A stretch of 36,203 nucleotides of DNA, taken from NCBI GenBank assembly GCA_012520995.1, contig JAAYNI010000059.1:1-36203 (forward strand). The letters are read 5' to 3'. Below are positions 15,691 through 24,675 of this stretch, piece by piece. The stretch is from Candidatus Rifleibacteriota bacterium. Its GTDB lineage: Bacteria; Muiribacteriota; Ozemobacteria; Ozemobacterales; Ozemobacteraceae. The stretch's first letter is position 1; the number at the start of each line of letters is the position of its first letter. The position numbers and the translations under genes were made by a program. Below the pieces are notes generated by a model. The model searched no databases and had not been told where the DNA came from. It saw only the letters and a program-made list of their open reading frames with translations.

Positions 15691-15719
15691 CATGGAATAC
15701 ATAGAATACATAGAATACA
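15691..15719 (+). repeat. Short tandem repeat, three 9-base units
   Basis: CATGGAATA is followed by two copies of CATAGAATA and then CAC. It begins about 20 bases after the ATCCACAGAT repeat copy. It is non-coding. Confidence 0.7.
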
Positions 15720-15760
15720 CTGACATGGGTTAAAAATTACGCTAAAACTTCGTTTTGTTA

Positions 15761-15824
15761 GTCTCCGATTAAAGCGAGCTCTTTATCAAATAAACTTTGT
15801 TAAAAAGCTATTTTAATCTGAGAC
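15761..15824. repeat. Imperfect inverted repeat
   Basis: GTCTCCGATTAAA and TTTAATCTGAGAC pair at 12 of 13 positions around about 38 bases that contain a second, inner pair (AGCTCTTT and AAAAAGCT). It could fold as a long hairpin. A related GTCTCTGATTAA occurs in the 125-467 intergenic region. Function unknown. Confidence 0.5.
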
Positions 15825-15905
15825 CAGAGTAAAAATCTTATTTCATTGCATTGCCTAAGATTTTACTCAATTTTTCCCCTTAAAAAACTAGAGTAGTAAT
15901 GGCAC

Positions 15906-15966
15906 AGCAGTTATCAGTTTCAGCAATTGATTTAAACAATTCTACTCGCCACCCGCCACTCATCAC
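15906..15966 (-). repeat. Dispersed repeat, copy E
   Basis: The plus strand reads CAGCAATTGATTTAAACAAT, then TCTACTCGCCACCCGCCACT, then CATCAC. It matches copy C (5771-5840) block by block: AGCAATTGA, TAAACAATT, and the CGCCAC-type C-rich tail. Confidence 0.7.
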
Positions 15967-16041
15967 GGTGCGATCTTATAAGCGGATATTGTCTTGTGAA
16001 GTTTGAATAGCTGTTAGGAAAGTTTTAGACAAAACAAAGCA

Positions 16042-16395
16042 CTAGTTATGCCAGCTGTTTTTAAGTTTTTGCAGATAGGACAATGAAGCAGCTGTCATGT
16101 TAATAAGGAAGGTTACTGGAGGAAGAAGGATTTTCAGAAGCTTTTCCAGAAGTGTGGAAAGACGAAGAAGCTTTATTAGCCAATAAAGCAAGACAAAGAG
16201 AATGAAAGAAGCTCCTGTCAGGTTCAGATAAAAAGCGTTTATACCTAAAGAGCTTGTTTCAGCAGGTTTACAGAGCTTATTCAGAAAACAGGGTTTTTCT
16301 GAGTTTCCGAAAAGTCTGCAAAAGAGTTGAGCTGGCCTTTCAGAGGCAGCTTTTCGTTTAATACATTCGTCGTTCAAATCATAGAGTTTTATCAT
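16042..16395 (-). CDS. Hypothetical small membrane protein, coupled to the SNF2 gene
   Basis: This protein of about 117 aa is not recognised. A charged N-terminal part (IKLYDLNDECIKRKAASE) with four Cys within about 50 residues is followed by two hydrophobic helices (ASFILFVLLYWLIKLL and LLPPVTFLINMTAASL) and a short basic tail. I use the ATG at 16395, which overlaps the end of the SNF2 gene by 17 bases; an in-frame ATG at 16422 would overlap by 44. Reading through the helicase stop suggests translational coupling and a shared transcript. The ribosome binding site is weak (GGAACAGG). The frame is open, and two well-formed helices favour a real gene, but it has no known relative I can name. 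Confidence 0.5.
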   Translation of the reverse strand: MIKLYDLNDECIKRKAASERPAQLFCRLFGNSEKPCFLNKLCKPAETSSLGINAFYLNLTGASFILFVLLYWLIKLLRLSTLLEKLLKILLPPVTFLINMTAASLSYLQKLKNSWHN

Positions 16396-19300
16396 TTGCC
16401 TGTTCCAATATAGAAGTTTCAAGAGGGGTTATCTCTGGAAGATCTGAGAATTTTGCCTCTTTTATGAGATTTATAAGTTCTTCTGTGGATATCTTACCGC
16501 TTATGTCAGTTCCTTCAAGCAGGTCGTTGGCAAGATCACGTTTCTGCTTGTGGAGCATTTGAATCTTTTCTTCAATGGTATTTGTTGTTATCAGTCTGTA
16601 GATTGTTACGGGTCTTGTTTGCCCGAGTCTATGAGCTCTGTCGGAGGCTTGATCTTCTACTGCGGGATTCCACCAAGGATCCATATGTATTACATAGTCG
16701 GCCTCTGTCAGGTTGAGACCCAAACCACCAGCTTTAAGGCTTATCAAGAAAAAGTCTCCCTCACCGTTTTGGAAACTTTTGATAGCTTTTACTCGATCTT
16801 TGACAGGCGTAGAACCATCCAGATACTGATAATTGATGTTTTTTGAATCGAAAAGTTCACGTATGATTGTAAGATGATCTACAAATTGGCTGAAAATCAG
16901 AGCTTTGTGATTTGTTGCCAGCAATGAATCTGCAATGCTTTCTAAAAGAGCGAGTTTTGAGCTCTTTATTTGTAGATTTTTAGTTACTAGCGAAGGATTG
17001 CAGCATAATCGTCTAAGTCGCATGATTTCAGCTAGTACAAAGACAGATTTAGCAGATTTGTTTTCCTGATCAGCTTGTTCTATACGTTCTAAGGCTTGGC
17101 GTCTGAAGGATTCGTAGAGCGACGCTTCTTCTTGAGAGAGCTCGACTTTAAGTACAATTTCAGTACGAGGCGGCAAGAATTTCAAGACTTGCTTTTTCTT
17201 TCTTCGTAAAATGAAAGGTGAAAGAAGCTTCTTGAGAGCTTCTGTAGCCTCTTTGTTTTTTCGGTTTTGTATAGGATGAGCAAATTTCCGGTTAAAAGAC
17301 TGTATTGAACCTAGTAATCCAGGGTTGAGGAATCTAAAGAGATTCCAGAGTTCTCCGAGATGGTTTTCAATCGGAGTACCAGTCATTATTATTTTAAATT
17401 GAGCTTTTAAAAGCATAGTGGCTTGAGATCTGCCAGTATAAACGTTTTTTATTGCTTGCGCTTCGTCTAAAACCAAGGTTACCCAATCTACTTGAGCTAG
17501 ACGTTCCGCTTCGCGTTGTAAAAGCCCATAGCTGCAAATAACTAAATCATAAGGTTTTAGAGACTTTAAAACAGTTTCTCGTTCAGCATCGGCGAACATG
17601 ATGGGGGGGGTTAGTTCAGGTGTGAATTTTTCTATTTCATCTTGCCAGTTAGAGCAGACAGAGGTTGGAGTAATAACAAGGGTAGGACCTTTATCAGCTC
17701 TTGTGAGAATTACAGAGAGGGCTTCCAAGGTTTTGCCGAGACCCATATCGTCTGAAAGACAAGCTCCAAAACCTAGATAGGCCATTTTGCTGAGCCATAC
17801 GAAAGCTTCTTTTTGATACTCACGCAGAATATTATCTAGTGATGGAGGCAAGACAAACGTTTTTTCAGATGCGCTTTTGATTGCGTCTAAAAGATTTGTC
17901 CAAGTGGAGTCTGTGTCTGCTTCTCCTGCATTGAGAAGAAGCTCTTCCATCGCGGAGATTGCGGCAGCATGAAACGTCAGATTGCCGTCTTGTTCTTCAG
18001 TGTATGCGGCTAATTCTGCAATCTGGCGTCTAAATGTATCAGTCAGCAGCAGGTAATCATTATTTGTAAGTTTGACGAATTTGCTTTCAGGATTGTAGTT
18101 TTTAACAAGATCCTTTATGTCTATCAGCAGATCGTCATCTATTCTCATGTCTCCTTTGATAGAGAACCAGTCGTGGGCAGCTCTAACGACTACTTTTATA
18201 TTTGACATGCCAGCTTTTCTGATTCTTGTCACAGGGTTGTTAAGGGGCCATTCGACTGAAACAGTTTGATTGTTTTGTAAAACAGAGAGGGCTTCTAAGG
18301 CATCTTCTTCTATTGAGCAGGTTATGGACAAGGTTTCCGGATCTGGATTTTGGAAAATAGGCGAAAGTTTTAAAGCCTCTTTCAGATTTTCTTTTTCTAA
18401 AGCGAAGTCTCGTTTGGTGTGAAGCTTTTGGCCTGCAATCTCAGTAAAAACGTCTTCATCTCCAATGCCTGGGAGGAAGGCGGTCCCATTTGCGCCAAAA
18501 GGTTTCACGAGAAACTTGATGACAAGAGCATCTTTGCTTGGTTCCAAACGTATGTGTGTTTGGCTGTTGGTAGCGATTGATGCTATCGGAGATGTGTTTT
18601 GCTCAAACTCGAGGGAAGTGAAAACAGGCATGAGGGGTTCCAGAAGACTTAGAAGCTCTTTAAGTCTGTTTTCTGCTGTAGGGGGAAAGGTGTCGATATT
18701 GGCTAGGATTTTTGCGGCTTGAAGTTGTTCGTTGGAGTAGATGTAAACCTTGAGTCTGTTTTGGGTTTCATACTTTAATAGTATGGCGGAGTTGTCAGGA
18801 TTTTCAGGATGAAACCTTAGAGAAAAGTTGCCATTTGCTTCTGAACGCAACATCAGTATGGGTTCGCCGCCGACAATTTCAAGAGGCGTGCTGTAGTCTC
18901 CGTTCAGATATACAGCTGGGTGGGCAATAAGATATGGAAAAATATCTTTGTCGGATTCAATTGAGCCGTCCAGCCAAGGTCGAGAGTTTTGTATTGCTTC
19001 AATAATTTTTTTGTCTTGAACAGTATAATAGCTTGGAAGGTTTGTCAGATCTTCTCCGATTGATGAAAAAGAAACGTTTTTTCCTACAGACCAAGAGTTG
19101 TTTTTCAGTTTTTGCTGCTCTTTTGGTTGCAAGGAAAATCGATTGGAGTTTCGCTCGTGTGACAATTCCCAAATCAGCCTTATGGAAAAGTCTTCTGTGT
19201 CTTGTTGCAGACCAAGTTTTGAGAGCAATGTCTCTATTGTCATTTCCCATTTTTGCTGTTTGTCGGTCATTTCTGCTATGGGAGTCAGAAATGCCAGTTT

Positions 19301-20611
19301 CCAAGTGTCTACGGATTTTTTTTCTGCTTCTGATAGTTCTGCTTTAGAATTAGCTTTAAGTATGAGAAATTCGTTGTAGAAAAGAGCTAATTCATTTGCA
19401 GGAATTTTGTCTGCAAATGAATTCATAATTTTCTCATATTCAGGAGTTTCGGTTAGGCCTGACCAATAGGCTACAAAACAAGCTAGCCATTGCACAAATG
19501 GAGGGTGTGTGTCAGAGAGGTTTCCGAGCATTGCGGCTGGCAACATTTTGCCGAGTCCTCTTGATTTATAAAACTCATTTAATACTCTTAGGGGGGGCTT
19601 GAAAAGATGTTTGGTTTTTTGCTGTCTTTCAAAGAGCTTTGTGGCTTCATACATTGAGTCTGGAGAGTTTTTCTGCAGAAATGCCAAATAGCAAAAAACA
19701 GATGCTGTGGAGTGGAATGTTACGTTCCTTTTTTTTGTGCGTTTTTGCAGGTTTCGCAGTTCCTGTTTGAATAGTTCGATTGCAGCATCGCAACCGTGGA
19801 AAAAATAAATAATCAGAGCTTCTAGAGGGGGAGCCTCAGGAGAGAGAGATGCTTCCAGATAGGATTTGGCTCTTTGAAAGTTGCCCTTGAAGATGAGGTG
19901 TTCTGCAAGCACATGAGCTGAAAAAGTCAGAAAAAGATTGGATTTTAACCATTGAGCTGATAAAAAGTAGTCAAAAATATTCAGTTCTTCGTCAGCTGAA
20001 GGTATTGTTTGAAATCGGAAAAGACTGTAGTAAACAGCATAATTAAAGAGATACAGTCTGGATTTTGTAGGATAGGTATTAAAAATCTCAAAATCAAATG
20101 GATGAATTATTTGAATAAGGGGAGGGGGAGTGTCAGAATTTTCGTTTAATTCATCTAGGGTTATTTCAGTGAAATCAGCTGACTCAAGATTGCCGGTATA
20201 TAATTTGAGTAAAATATCGGACAGGCGGTTTTTTCGTATGGAATATTCGAAAGCAAAATCATCATCTTCAAGAAAGTCTGCCAAGCAGGCTACGAACTGA
20301 GCGGAAAGCTGTTGTCTGAAAGGATAGTTGAAAGCTTGATAAGCACAGAGGTCTGAAGCCTGATATTTATCTGTGACTTTAGTCAGCCAACCTTTTTTAC
20401 AGAATTGATCCAATGTGGTTTGAAGATCGTTTGTTGTGGGTTCTTCTGCAAGACCATTGCTGAGAAATATTTCCAAGAGTCTTGCGATTTGGAAAAAATC
20501 CAAGGGAAAGTTGAGGGTGAAAAAAGCTGACAGCAAAAAAGATTCGGAGGGATTAAGTTTTGAGAAGGCTGCAGCCGTATCTTTTTCTGTGTTTTTTATA
20601 TTATAAGTCAA
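16379..20611 (-). CDS. SNF2/RAD54-family DNA-dependent ATPase (helicase superfamily 2), 1410 aa
   Basis: This large cytoplasmic Swi2/Snf2 motor protein has an intact C-terminal ATPase. REYQKEAFVWL opens the domain; motif I DDMGLGKT lies near residue 949; motif II LDEAQAIKN near 1047; motif III MTGTPIENHLGELW follows. FILRRKKKQVL and QFVDHLTIIRELF introduce the second lobe; motif V is ISLKAGGLGLNL and motif VI DRAHRLGQTRPV near 1320. Residues about 640-900 contain the beta-rich region that precedes the motor in bacterial SNF2 proteins (RIRKAGMSNIKVVV, DWFSIKGDMRIDD). The first 600 residues are mostly helical and unrecognised, perhaps TPR-like. Start: TTG at 20611, the first possible start after an in-frame stop, with only a weak AGAG site. 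The role is probably transcription recycling or DNA remodelling. No methylase, nuclease or phospholipase-type defence gene lies beside it. Confidence 0.93.
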   Translation of the reverse strand: MTYNIKNTEKDTAAAFSKLNPSESFLLSAFFTLNFPLDFFQIARLLEIFLSNGLAEEPTTNDLQTTLDQFCKKGWLTKVTDKYQASDLCAYQAFNYPFRQQLSAQFVACLADFLEDDDFAFEYSIRKNRLSDILLKLYTGNLESADFTEITLDELNENSDTPPPLIQIIHPFDFEIFNTYPTKSRLYLFNYAVYYSLFRFQTIPSADEELNIFDYFLSAQWLKSNLFLTFSAHVLAEHLIFKGNFQRAKSYLEASLSPEAPPLEALIIYFFHGCDAAIELFKQELRNLQKRTKKRNVTFHSTASVFCYLAFLQKNSPDSMYEATKLFERQQKTKHLFKPPLRVLNEFYKSRGLGKMLPAAMLGNLSDTHPPFVQWLACFVAYWSGLTETPEYEKIMNSFADKIPANELALFYNEFLILKANSKAELSEAEKKSVDTWKLAFLTPIAEMTDKQQKWEMTIETLLSKLGLQQDTEDFSIRLIWELSHERNSNRFSLQPKEQQKLKNNSWSVGKNVSFSSIGEDLTNLPSYYTVQDKKIIEAIQNSRPWLDGSIESDKDIFPYLIAHPAVYLNGDYSTPLEIVGGEPILMLRSEANGNFSLRFHPENPDNSAILLKYETQNRLKVYIYSNEQLQAAKILANIDTFPPTAENRLKELLSLLEPLMPVFTSLEFEQNTSPIASIATNSQTHIRLEPSKDALVIKFLVKPFGANGTAFLPGIGDEDVFTEIAGQKLHTKRDFALEKENLKEALKLSPIFQNPDPETLSITCSIEEDALEALSVLQNNQTVSVEWPLNNPVTRIRKAGMSNIKVVVRAAHDWFSIKGDMRIDDDLLIDIKDLVKNYNPESKFVKLTNNDYLLLTDTFRRQIAELAAYTEEQDGNLTFHAAAISAMEELLLNAGEADTDSTWTNLLDAIKSASEKTFVLPPSLDNILREYQKEAFVWLSKMAYLGFGACLSDDMGLGKTLEALSVILTRADKGPTLVITPTSVCSNWQDEIEKFTPELTPPIMFADAERETVLKSLKPYDLVICSYGLLQREAERLAQVDWVTLVLDEAQAIKNVYTGRSQATMLLKAQFKIIMTGTPIENHLGELWNLFRFLNPGLLGSIQSFNRKFAHPIQNRKNKEATEALKKLLSPFILRRKKKQVLKFLPPRTEIVLKVELSQEEASLYESFRRQALERIEQADQENKSAKSVFVLAEIMRLRRLCCNPSLVTKNLQIKSSKLALLESIADSLLATNHKALIFSQFVDHLTIIRELFDSKNINYQYLDGSTPVKDRVKAIKSFQNGEGDFFLISLKAGGLGLNLTEADYVIHMDPWWNPAVEDQASDRAHRLGQTRPVTIYRLITTNTIEEKIQMLHKQKRDLANDLLEGTDISGKISTEELINLIKEAKFSDLPEITPLETSILEQANDKTL

Positions 20612-20685
20612 TGGTTAAGCTCTGCTAAAAAATAGGTATGTCCGAATCTGTCGGCGAAGCATTATACAACTTTGGAGACGGAAAT

Positions 20686-21795
20686 TCAATCTAGATAATC
20701 GGTTTTAAGCTGTTCCAAATCTTTTGAAAATTGTTTTGTGAAATTTTCAACTGTGGAATCGTCAGCATTTGTATATTGTTGAAGTTCTTTTTTCAGCTTC
20801 TCTTGAGCAGCCTTGTCTTTTGAAAATGACTCGAATTCTGCTTTATATTTGCTCAGTTCTCCAGACTCTTGTCTTTTGGTGAGTTCGCTGCGGTATTTGA
20901 GAAGTATTTGTTCTTGCTCTTCGTCTGTTATGGCGTTTTCCAGTTCACTTCTGAAGTCAGATACGGCATTAATCAGCTGTTCTTGGTCTCTTTTAGACAT
21001 ATCTATAGAGAGGTGAGCCGTGAGAGATGCTATGGATTCGGGAGCAAATTCGTCTGATTTAAGCATATCAATCAGTTTCGTTTTGTTTGAGCGATTGAGA
21101 TAGTCAAATCTGCTTGTTACTATAAATTCTTCGTTCAAGTCTTTTACGTAGTCCAAGGCTCTCATATATATTTCAGCAGCCTTGTCTTTTTGACCGCTCA
21201 ACTCATAAAAATAGGCAAGTTGAAGCATAGGCTCGTTATACCATTGATCCCCGTTGAGAGATGGCTGTAGGGCTTCTTCATATATTTTTATGCTTTCATT
21301 TAGGAGATTTATGTTTTGAGCTAAAATAGCACGATTGAATAGAAAGGCTTGATAAAGAGTTACTGCAAGTTTCAGTTTTTGTGGATCATTTTTGTTTTGT
21401 TTATATGCTTCAAATTTTAGAGTTCCGAGTTTGTCGAAAGCTTGTCTGAGATCCCTGATGGCTTTTTTGAATTTCTTCAGGTCGCTGTTATACCGATCGC
21501 CTTTTTCGGCACTTAAGTTGCTGTTGCGCACCAAATCGAAATTCTTCTTTGCTTCAACAAATTTTTGCAAATTGTATTGAATGTATCCTAGACTATATCT
21601 ATAAACAGCGTTGTCAGGTTCAATGTTCAGGGCGTCAATAAGCAGTTGCTCAGCTCGTTGGGGTTGTCTGGCACCCATTGCAGCTTGTGCTTGCTGGAAT
21701 TTTTCAGAAGCTTCGGCAATGAGGGGATATGCGAACAATGTTTGTCCGCAAAAAATCATCAACAAGATAAAGATTATAAGTTGGATTTTTCTCAT
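20686..21795 (-). CDS. Exported TPR-repeat protein
   Basis: This 369-aa protein has a signal peptide (MRKIQLIIFILLMIFCGQTL then FA, cleavage near residue 22). Tetratricopeptide repeats follow: PQRAEQLLIDALNIEPDNAV and YRYSLGYIQYNLQKFVEAKK form a clear pair at about 43-83, with further degenerate repeats to about 230 (MLQLAYFYELSGQKDKAAEI). The last 120 residues are highly charged and helical, probably a coiled coil (SDFRSELENAITDEEQEQIL). It should be periplasmic or envelope-bound and act as a protein-protein scaffold. It lies 74 bases upstream of the SNF2 gene on the same strand and is divergent from the sensor-like gene at 21850. Confidence 0.82.
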   Translation of the reverse strand: MRKIQLIIFILLMIFCGQTLFAYPLIAEASEKFQQAQAAMGARQPQRAEQLLIDALNIEPDNAVYRYSLGYIQYNLQKFVEAKKNFDLVRNSNLSAEKGDRYNSDLKKFKKAIRDLRQAFDKLGTLKFEAYKQNKNDPQKLKLAVTLYQAFLFNRAILAQNINLLNESIKIYEEALQPSLNGDQWYNEPMLQLAYFYELSGQKDKAAEIYMRALDYVKDLNEEFIVTSRFDYLNRSNKTKLIDMLKSDEFAPESIASLTAHLSIDMSKRDQEQLINAVSDFRSELENAITDEEQEQILLKYRSELTKRQESGELSKYKAEFESFSKDKAAQEKLKKELQQYTNADDSTVENFTKQFSKDLEQLKTDYLD

Positions 21796-21849
21796 TATTT
21801 TATTAGAATAGAATGGATTGAACTCAGAAAGGCGACTGAAGAAGGTATC

Positions 21850-23940
21850 ATGACGAAACGAAAGACCCAGTTTTTGACAGCTATGACTGTACTCCTCCTA
21901 TTTCCAATTATAGCACTTATAAGTAACTTTTACCAAATCGTAAGCACAGAATTGGAAAATAATAATCATTTTGAATCTATGAGCCATGAACTTGCTGCTC
22001 TAAAAATGGATTCTGATCCTGACACCTATATGCAAAGATACCTGAATAGGCTTTATGGAATGCTTTCAGTGAACTCTGATATAGAAGCTAAAAAACTATT
22101 CGCTATAATTAATGAATCTGCTGGCAAGGAATATGCCTTTTTGAACTACAGACTTTTCGGAAAAGACGGAAAGCTCATTGTTAACGAGTCTGATGCTAAG
22201 CAGAGGGACTATAGGTTTGTAGTAGAGACAATTTTTGACATCATTCGTGAGAAGGACTTTGAAAAACGCAAGACCATGCAAGAACAGCATAAAACCATGA
22301 TTGAGACTTTCTTGGGCTCGGTAGATATGGCAAGCATAGTTCATAGAACTTCAGAGTTGATACCTGTTACGAGAAAAGGAAAGCCTGCAAGATTTTATCA
22401 TAATTTTTTCACTTCGCCCGATGATGCTTCTTTCAATGGTGGAATATTAGTTTGGTATAATATAGAAGATATAGACAGCGAAAAGGTTTTGAAGGAAAGA
22501 ATCAAGGCTCTTAATGCTTCGCCTCAGGAGAAAAAGCTTTTCTTTGGTTCTCTCAGACTTTCCGCTGAAAATGAAAATGTGCTTTTGCCTAATTATTATC
22601 ACGGAGACTCAGTTTCTTTGCGTAATACGATTAAAGCTTTACGCAATAAATTTCTGACTTCTTCTCAGATTGCTCCGAAAGTGAACTTTTCGTTTAAGAA
22701 TATAACTCCGGATTTAGTTGCGTACGCCTTTAATCAAAAAAAAGCACCTTCGCCTTGGGCAACGGTTTTAACGGTTGGCTGGGTGTTTTTGGTTGCTTTG
22801 CTGACGATTATCCTTCCAGTAGTGATGAAAAAAATTATACCTGACTTATGTGATGTCCGTGCGAGTATTAACAGACATTTCTATTCGCTCTTGGTAGTGC
22901 TGGTATTTATTTTTTGGGTTTTCTTGCTCTCTTTCGGTTATTTATCCATAAAAGATCCGGTAGAGGCGTATTTTACAGCTCTGAGCTCCAGAAAGCTGAT
23001 ATCGCAAGCCAGAAATCTGGGCGATAACATGATTTTGGCTGAAAAACATCTAGAGGATTCTTTCAGACAGATTTTTAATGAGGCTTTACCTGATTTTGCT
23101 CCAGCTTCAGTAGAGATGGCGCTTCAAAAGTTTCCTCTCCCATATCGCCCTGATAAGCTTTTTGTTCTTGGCAAGAGCGGCTCTGCATTGCAACGAGTAT
23201 ATCCTGACGATGATAAATATGAGGCTTTTGGCAAGCACGTGTTGCCATATGTGGCTCGTGAAGCTTTTTATAGGTATGATGATTCGGAGAGCTCTTTGAA
23301 GAATTTTTCACAGGCTTTGCAGAAAACAGCTAATAAGGCAATTCATCAATCTGTTAGCACCAAGCTTTCTGAGATTTTCGGTGACGGTGTTTATGATGTG
23401 TTGGAACCTTTCCAGTCCTACGATAGGCTTAACAAGTTGGACCTTTTCAACGAGAAAGTTTATATCTATGTTAGTCTTGTAGGGGATGCGGGGGCTTCTC
23501 CAAAGTATTTTGCTGTAGCCATGAAAGATGCATCCAAATTTGCGGATAATTATTTAGTAGCTCAAACTGCCAAGACTCGTGAAATTTTTGACAATCTTGA
23601 GGATAAGATTCCTGTTTCTCCTTTGATAGTCTTGGATTCCAATGGAAAAGTTTATCCGCATAATAGTGCAAAGTATCCTTTTATACAGAAAGTTAAAAAC
23701 ACTATTGCCGGCTCGCCTATAAGCTTAAAATTTGAACTTTTCAGCAAGAAACTCCAAACTGTTGCGTTAAGCTTGGATTCTAAGACCTATAGAACAGCTA
23801 TACTTACAGCGGATCTGGAAGAGTTGGAAAGTATGACTTCCAAGCTCTATTTAATATGGCTTCTGCTTGGTTTGCAAGGAGGTTTGATAACCTATATGAT
23901 TTTGTCTGCTATATTGATTGTACCCGTGGAAGAGGATTAA
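21850..23940 (+). CDS. Membrane sensor-like protein ending at a HAMP-type junction
   Basis: This 696-aa protein has four predicted membrane helices: near residues 8-28 (FLTAMTVLLLFPIIALIS), 302-322 (WATVLTVGWVFLVALLTIIL), 343-366 (FYSLLVVLVFIFWVFLLSFG) and 668-690 (LIWLLLGLQGGLITYMILSA). Two large extracytoplasmic regions of about 270 and 300 residues lie between helix 1 and 2 and between helix 3 and 4; their layout resembles ligand-sensing domains. The last helix runs into ILIVPVEED and stops. In transducers, IxxPVxxL after a membrane helix begins a HAMP domain, so the protein looks cut off just as its signalling half should begin. I use the ATG at 21850 (MTKRKTQF) after GAAGAAGG; a longer frame from 21646 would run over the divergent TPR gene. 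Confidence 0.7.
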   Translation: MTKRKTQFLTAMTVLLLFPIIALISNFYQIVSTELENNNHFESMSHELAALKMDSDPDTYMQRYLNRLYGMLSVNSDIEAKKLFAIINESAGKEYAFLNYRLFGKDGKLIVNESDAKQRDYRFVVETIFDIIREKDFEKRKTMQEQHKTMIETFLGSVDMASIVHRTSELIPVTRKGKPARFYHNFFTSPDDASFNGGILVWYNIEDIDSEKVLKERIKALNASPQEKKLFFGSLRLSAENENVLLPNYYHGDSVSLRNTIKALRNKFLTSSQIAPKVNFSFKNITPDLVAYAFNQKKAPSPWATVLTVGWVFLVALLTIILPVVMKKIIPDLCDVRASINRHFYSLLVVLVFIFWVFLLSFGYLSIKDPVEAYFTALSSRKLISQARNLGDNMILAEKHLEDSFRQIFNEALPDFAPASVEMALQKFPLPYRPDKLFVLGKSGSALQRVYPDDDKYEAFGKHVLPYVAREAFYRYDDSESSLKNFSQALQKTANKAIHQSVSTKLSEIFGDGVYDVLEPFQSYDRLNKLDLFNEKVYIYVSLVGDAGASPKYFAVAMKDASKFADNYLVAQTAKTREIFDNLEDKIPVSPLIVLDSNGKVYPHNSAKYPFIQKVKNTIAGSPISLKFELFSKKLQTVALSLDSKTYRTAILTADLEELESMTSKLYLIWLLLGLQGGLITYMILSAILIVPVEED

Positions 23941-24045
23941 CTAATCAAAAAATAAAACATTTGAATTAATCCTTGTGGAAGCTAACAAAATATTGTAAAC
24001 TCCTTGCGTTGTAGAAAAGTCGTTAAAGCATTAAGGAGAGCACTT

Positions 24046-24675
24046 TTGTCGGAGAAAAAGAAACAAAACTCTTCCAGCAGCACCAACAGTAGCTTTTTGA
24101 GCAGAGTAATAACTCATATAGGACAAAACTATACGAGGTATTCTGCAATAGCTATGGTTTTATCTATAGCTGCGGTTTACATAGTTCTTTCGAAATATAA
24201 AGTACAACTTAAAGCTTATTCTTTAGATAAAGTAGAATCATACGGCTTTCCTGCTCTTTTTATGTTTACAATGCTTATGGATCTCTTGATTCAGCCTATC
24301 CCTCCAGATGTTTTGGTGCTGGCGGCAGCAGCGTTTGGCATGGATTGGCATGTAACGGCAGGTGTAGCAGCTTTGGGCAGTGCATGCGGAGGACTTGGGG
24401 GATCATATATTGGACGTGCTATAGGTCCTTGGCGCTTCAGAGCTCTTTTCGGTTCAAAGCTTCTGAAAGCTGGGCGAGATCTTTATCGTAAAAGGGCAGC
24501 TTTGGCTATATTTATTTCAGGAGTATCTCCTATTCCCTATTCGGCAGCTTGCTGGGTGGGTGGAATGTATAGAATGAATAAAGTTGAATTATTTGCAAGC
24601 AGTCTTGTCAGCAGATTTCTTCGTTATGTCATAATTGCTTATCTTGGAAAGATTGCTTTTGCTGCTTCCTCATGA
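24046..24675 (+). CDS. VTT-domain (DedA/SNARE-associated) membrane protein
   Basis: This 209-aa polytopic membrane protein has a polar, Ser-rich N-terminus (SEKKKQNSSSSTNSS), one hydrophobic segment (YSAIAMVLSIAAVYIVL), then the VTT domain. The domain shows the membrane-dipping QPIPPDVLVLAAAAFGM loop, a Gly-rich GSACGGLGGSYIGRAIG helix, and FISGVSPIPYSAACWVGG with the conserved PxPY-type re-entrant loop. The family includes DedA/YqaA proteins, which act in lipid scrambling or undecaprenyl-phosphate recycling. I use the TTG at 24046, with AAGGAG at 24033-24038 seven bases before it, rather than an upstream TTG at 24004. The stop overlaps the next ATG (ATGA), so it is coupled to the L,D-transpeptidase-like gene, consistent with an envelope role. 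Confidence 0.86.
   Translation: MSEKKKQNSSSSTNSSFLSRVITHIGQNYTRYSAIAMVLSIAAVYIVLSKYKVQLKAYSLDKVESYGFPALFMFTMLMDLLIQPIPPDVLVLAAAAFGMDWHVTAGVAALGSACGGLGGSYIGRAIGPWRFRALFGSKLLKAGRDLYRKRAALAIFISGVSPIPYSAACWVGGMYRMNKVELFASSLVSRFLRYVIIAYLGKIAFAASS

Larger units (their letters stand above)
15609..16041. other. Repeat-filled intergenic region without genes
   Basis: This gap of about 430 bases shows no believable gene. From left to right it holds an ATCCACAGAT repeat copy (15648-15670), three 9-base tandem units CATRGAATA (15691-15717), an imperfect inverted repeat (GTCTCCGATTAAA 15761-15773 with TTTAATCTGAGAC 15812-15824), and copy E of the GGGAGTAGGG repeat family (15906-15966). Several apparently unrelated repeats have collected here, between two minus-strand genes. 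Confidence 0.65.

Noticed and set aside
16379-20611. SNF2 protein as part of a DISARM-type or other phage-defence island
   Set aside because: None of the usual partners (methylase, phospholipase D, DUF1998-type genes) is adjacent; neighbours are ordinary housekeeping or envelope genes.
21646-21849. N-terminal extension of the sensor-like gene
   Set aside because: It lies over the divergent TPR gene's signal-peptide region, is Cys- and Ser-rich noise, and the ATG at 21850 starts a normal membrane-anchor sequence.
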